DNA from: Girardinichthys multiradiatus
Lineage: Eukaryota > Chordata > Actinopteri > Cyprinodontiformes > Goodeidae
Length of the DNA: 64,000 nt
Direction: 5' to 3'
Assembly (NCBI RefSeq): GCF_021462225.1
Contig: NC_061816.1
Span: forward strand, 10,937,390-11,001,389
Shown: piece after piece, positions 39,055 through 64,000 of the stretch
Layout: each line of letters starts with the position of its first letter
How positions within the stretch are numbered: the stretch's first letter is position 1
The notes under the pieces: model-generated
The model's input: the letters and a program-made list of their open reading frames with translations, nothing else
Told to the model about the DNA's origin: nothing
Databases searched by the model: none
Position numbers and translations under genes: made by a program

Positions 39055-40990
39055 CTGTAAATCACTTCTGATTTTATTCAGTGGAGGAAAAACAAAAAGT
39101 AAAACAGTAATCCCCATAGCACACACACAGAGAGGACATAAATTAGAGGCACGGCAGAGTGACGTTTGAGGGGAAACGCGTCACCTGGATAATGGAGAAC
39201 GTCTTCTGCCGCACAGCCAGCAGACTACTGTGCACTGCCAAGGATGCAGAGGAATCAAGTGAAATGACACTGTGGACTTATTGAGTAAAAGTTGATTATC
39301 CCTGCACAAAAATTGTCTAAATGATAATACAAAAACGGAGGGTAACAAAATACAAAACTACCCTAAAAAGAAACCATAAATATTCATATTGACGCACACT
39401 GGCGTTAAAAAAAACTGCTTCTGTAAACATTTCGAACGTAAAGTGTGCATTACAAGTTAAAAACCACTGCAGTCGCACACTTATCTGAAGAGAGAGAAAT
39501 TGGCAAAAACAGACTAAAATCTAAGTAAAAAATGATCTGAAGTGGTTCTGTAACACTGCTTTGAGAACGAATTATTTTATCGGCCCAAGACTACAAAAGA
39601 AAGCACCTAAATTTGATCCTGTAGCCCTCAGACGCACCTGAAGGCACCACCTGACAGCAAAGAGAGGAAGGTTCTGTTGAGCACAGCTGCAGGAAAGGAC
39701 TGCACCCAACTTTGGAAAACAAAGTGACTTAGGGGGCTTCAGATATGAAAAATAAAACATTCTTTTGCGTTTGATGCCTTTATCTGGACATGATTACGTA
39801 AAAACCAATAACCCAGCGTCATTAAAAACAGATCAGAGATTAGGGTGACATGGCTGGCTTAGAGTGAAGCGTTCAAGCAGTACACAACATCCAAATGTCA
39901 TCAGGGGTTTGGCTCAAATTTAAATCGATGGGGAACCCTCCTAAGACAACCATCAAGCTACAGATGAAGCCAAAAACAGGTGAAATTCCCCGATTGTGCA
40001 GAGACACGAGCCGATTCTTGTTCCCTTTTTTCAGCCTCTTTTCCTGCATGCTAATTCACAGTTTAACCCTAGCCCTGCTTGGAACAAATATTAAAGAAAA
40101 AACAAAAACAAAACAGATGAATCTCACATTTCTGGATGTGTTTTTATATTTCCAGTAGAAAAACAGAATCTGACGACAACCGAGTCAAACCAAACACTTT
40201 ATGAGAAAGTTAGAGCCCTAAAAATATAACAGATTGAGGATAAATAGTGTGGATTTACCTTTACAGCTCATTTGATGTGTCCTGCTTTGTTGCTGTTTAT
40301 CTATATGCAGCAAGTCACATACAAAATATACAGTGTATTTAAAAAAAAAACTGGGTCTAATTTGGCGTCATCAACAGGAGTACTGTCCAACATAACTTAC
40401 AGCACGATGAGGCAAACTGGTAGAAGTGACTGGAAAACCTGCGCAAGTCTGTAGTTAGTTAGTTAGTATGTACAAGCTGCTCCAGTACCCTGTTTAACAG
40501 ATGAATTGAGTAGGTCCCTAAAGGTGTCTTCGCTTTAAGGCGAAAGAAGTGAAGACGCAGGTTCGAAGGTCAAGCACCGATCAGAGAGGGAAAACAGTTC
40601 AAAAACATGCTTGACAGGGAGATCTTTTAGCTTGAACAACAGCTACACGCAAATTCTGGCACATCAAGTTTTGTTTTTCAATACAGCAGAAGCTGCGTAC
40701 AGCCTTTCGTCGACCCTTCAGACAAAACACGCTTTGTTAATTACATATAAGACACAAAAATGAACTATTACCACGTCCCCTCAGTGGAGATGGAGGCAAG
40801 GGGAGGGCAGGGAGGTGGCTACAGACCTAAGGATGACAAACCTAACAAGCCTCCGTCCATCCCTGCTTTATTTTCATGATTACAGTCCAGACAGAGCATG
40901 TGAGAGGAAGCTGAGGCGCTCCTCTGGGTCATTTTCAGGACCGTTCGTCATCGGTTACGGTCGTCTTCAGTTGGTCGCTGCTCTCATTGG
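39055..40990 (-). other. map4k4: map4k4 3' UTR
   Basis: About 1.9 kb after the TAG at 40991-40993. A minus-strand AATAAA at 39073-39078 (ATTTTATTCAG on the plus strand) is the probable end; another candidate lies near 38785. No repeat dominates it. Confidence 0.55.
39073..39078 (-). terminator. Polyadenylation signal of map4k4
   Basis: AATAAA on the minus strand in CTGAATAAAATCAG, followed by GTGATTTACAG. It is the best candidate downstream of the stop. Confidence 0.45.

Positions 40991-64000
<23,010 letters not shown>

Overview
This is a vertebrate, almost certainly teleost fish, genomic window. The evidence is intron-rich genes encoding radixin, ZC3H12C and MAP4K4 orthologues, plus fish-type repeats: a tRNA-derived SINE with the V-SINE core, many Tc1/mariner remnants, L2/Rex1-like LINE pieces and a hAT remnant. 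The ray-finned order cannot be fixed from sequence alone; the repeat families resemble those of percomorph/cyprinodontiform fishes (inference). I see no bacterial features, CRISPR array or viral gene.

Layout. 1-17070 (+): rdx (radixin). All coding exons except the first (the MPKP-type start) lie between 3006 and 15421, and the 3' UTR runs to about 17070. Its introns hold a SINE with a perfect target-site duplication, several DNA transposons and a long LINE-like remnant. 17070-22095: intergenic, with LINE debris, a degenerate tandem series of tRNA-like units and an almost intact Tc1/mariner transposon whose transposase is frameshifted. 22095-37870 (-): zc3h12c (Regnase-3). It has a 3-kb 3' UTR, five coding exons (25077-29428) and candidate non-coding 5' exons at 34701 and 37738. 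37880-39055: short intergenic gap. 39055-63950 (-): map4k4, a GCK-IV kinase. Twenty-five coding exons are present, from the end of the kinase domain to the CNH stop codon; the N-terminal kinase exons lie to the right of the window.

rdx and zc3h12c are convergent, as RDX and ZC3H12C are on human 11q22. Their 3' ends are separated here by about 5 kb of transposon-rich DNA. Radixin links membrane proteins to F-actin, MAP4K4-family kinases are known to phosphorylate the ERM C-terminal threonine, and ZC3H12C is a cytoplasmic mRNA endonuclease. Having an ERM substrate and a candidate ERM kinase about 25 kb apart is notable, but it may be coincidence.

The three gene models were joined by hand from splice sites. 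Exon phases add up without a break: 577 codons including stop for rdx, 941 for zc3h12c, and 1256 for the visible part of map4k4. The most unusual items are the 256-bp-arm foldback element at 53617-54479, the tRNA-like tandem series at 18.8-20.2 kb, purine minisatellites captured between transposon ends inside map4k4 introns, a GC-AG intron in zc3h12c, a 9-nt microexon in map4k4, and a radixin intron at the position of an NF2 intron.
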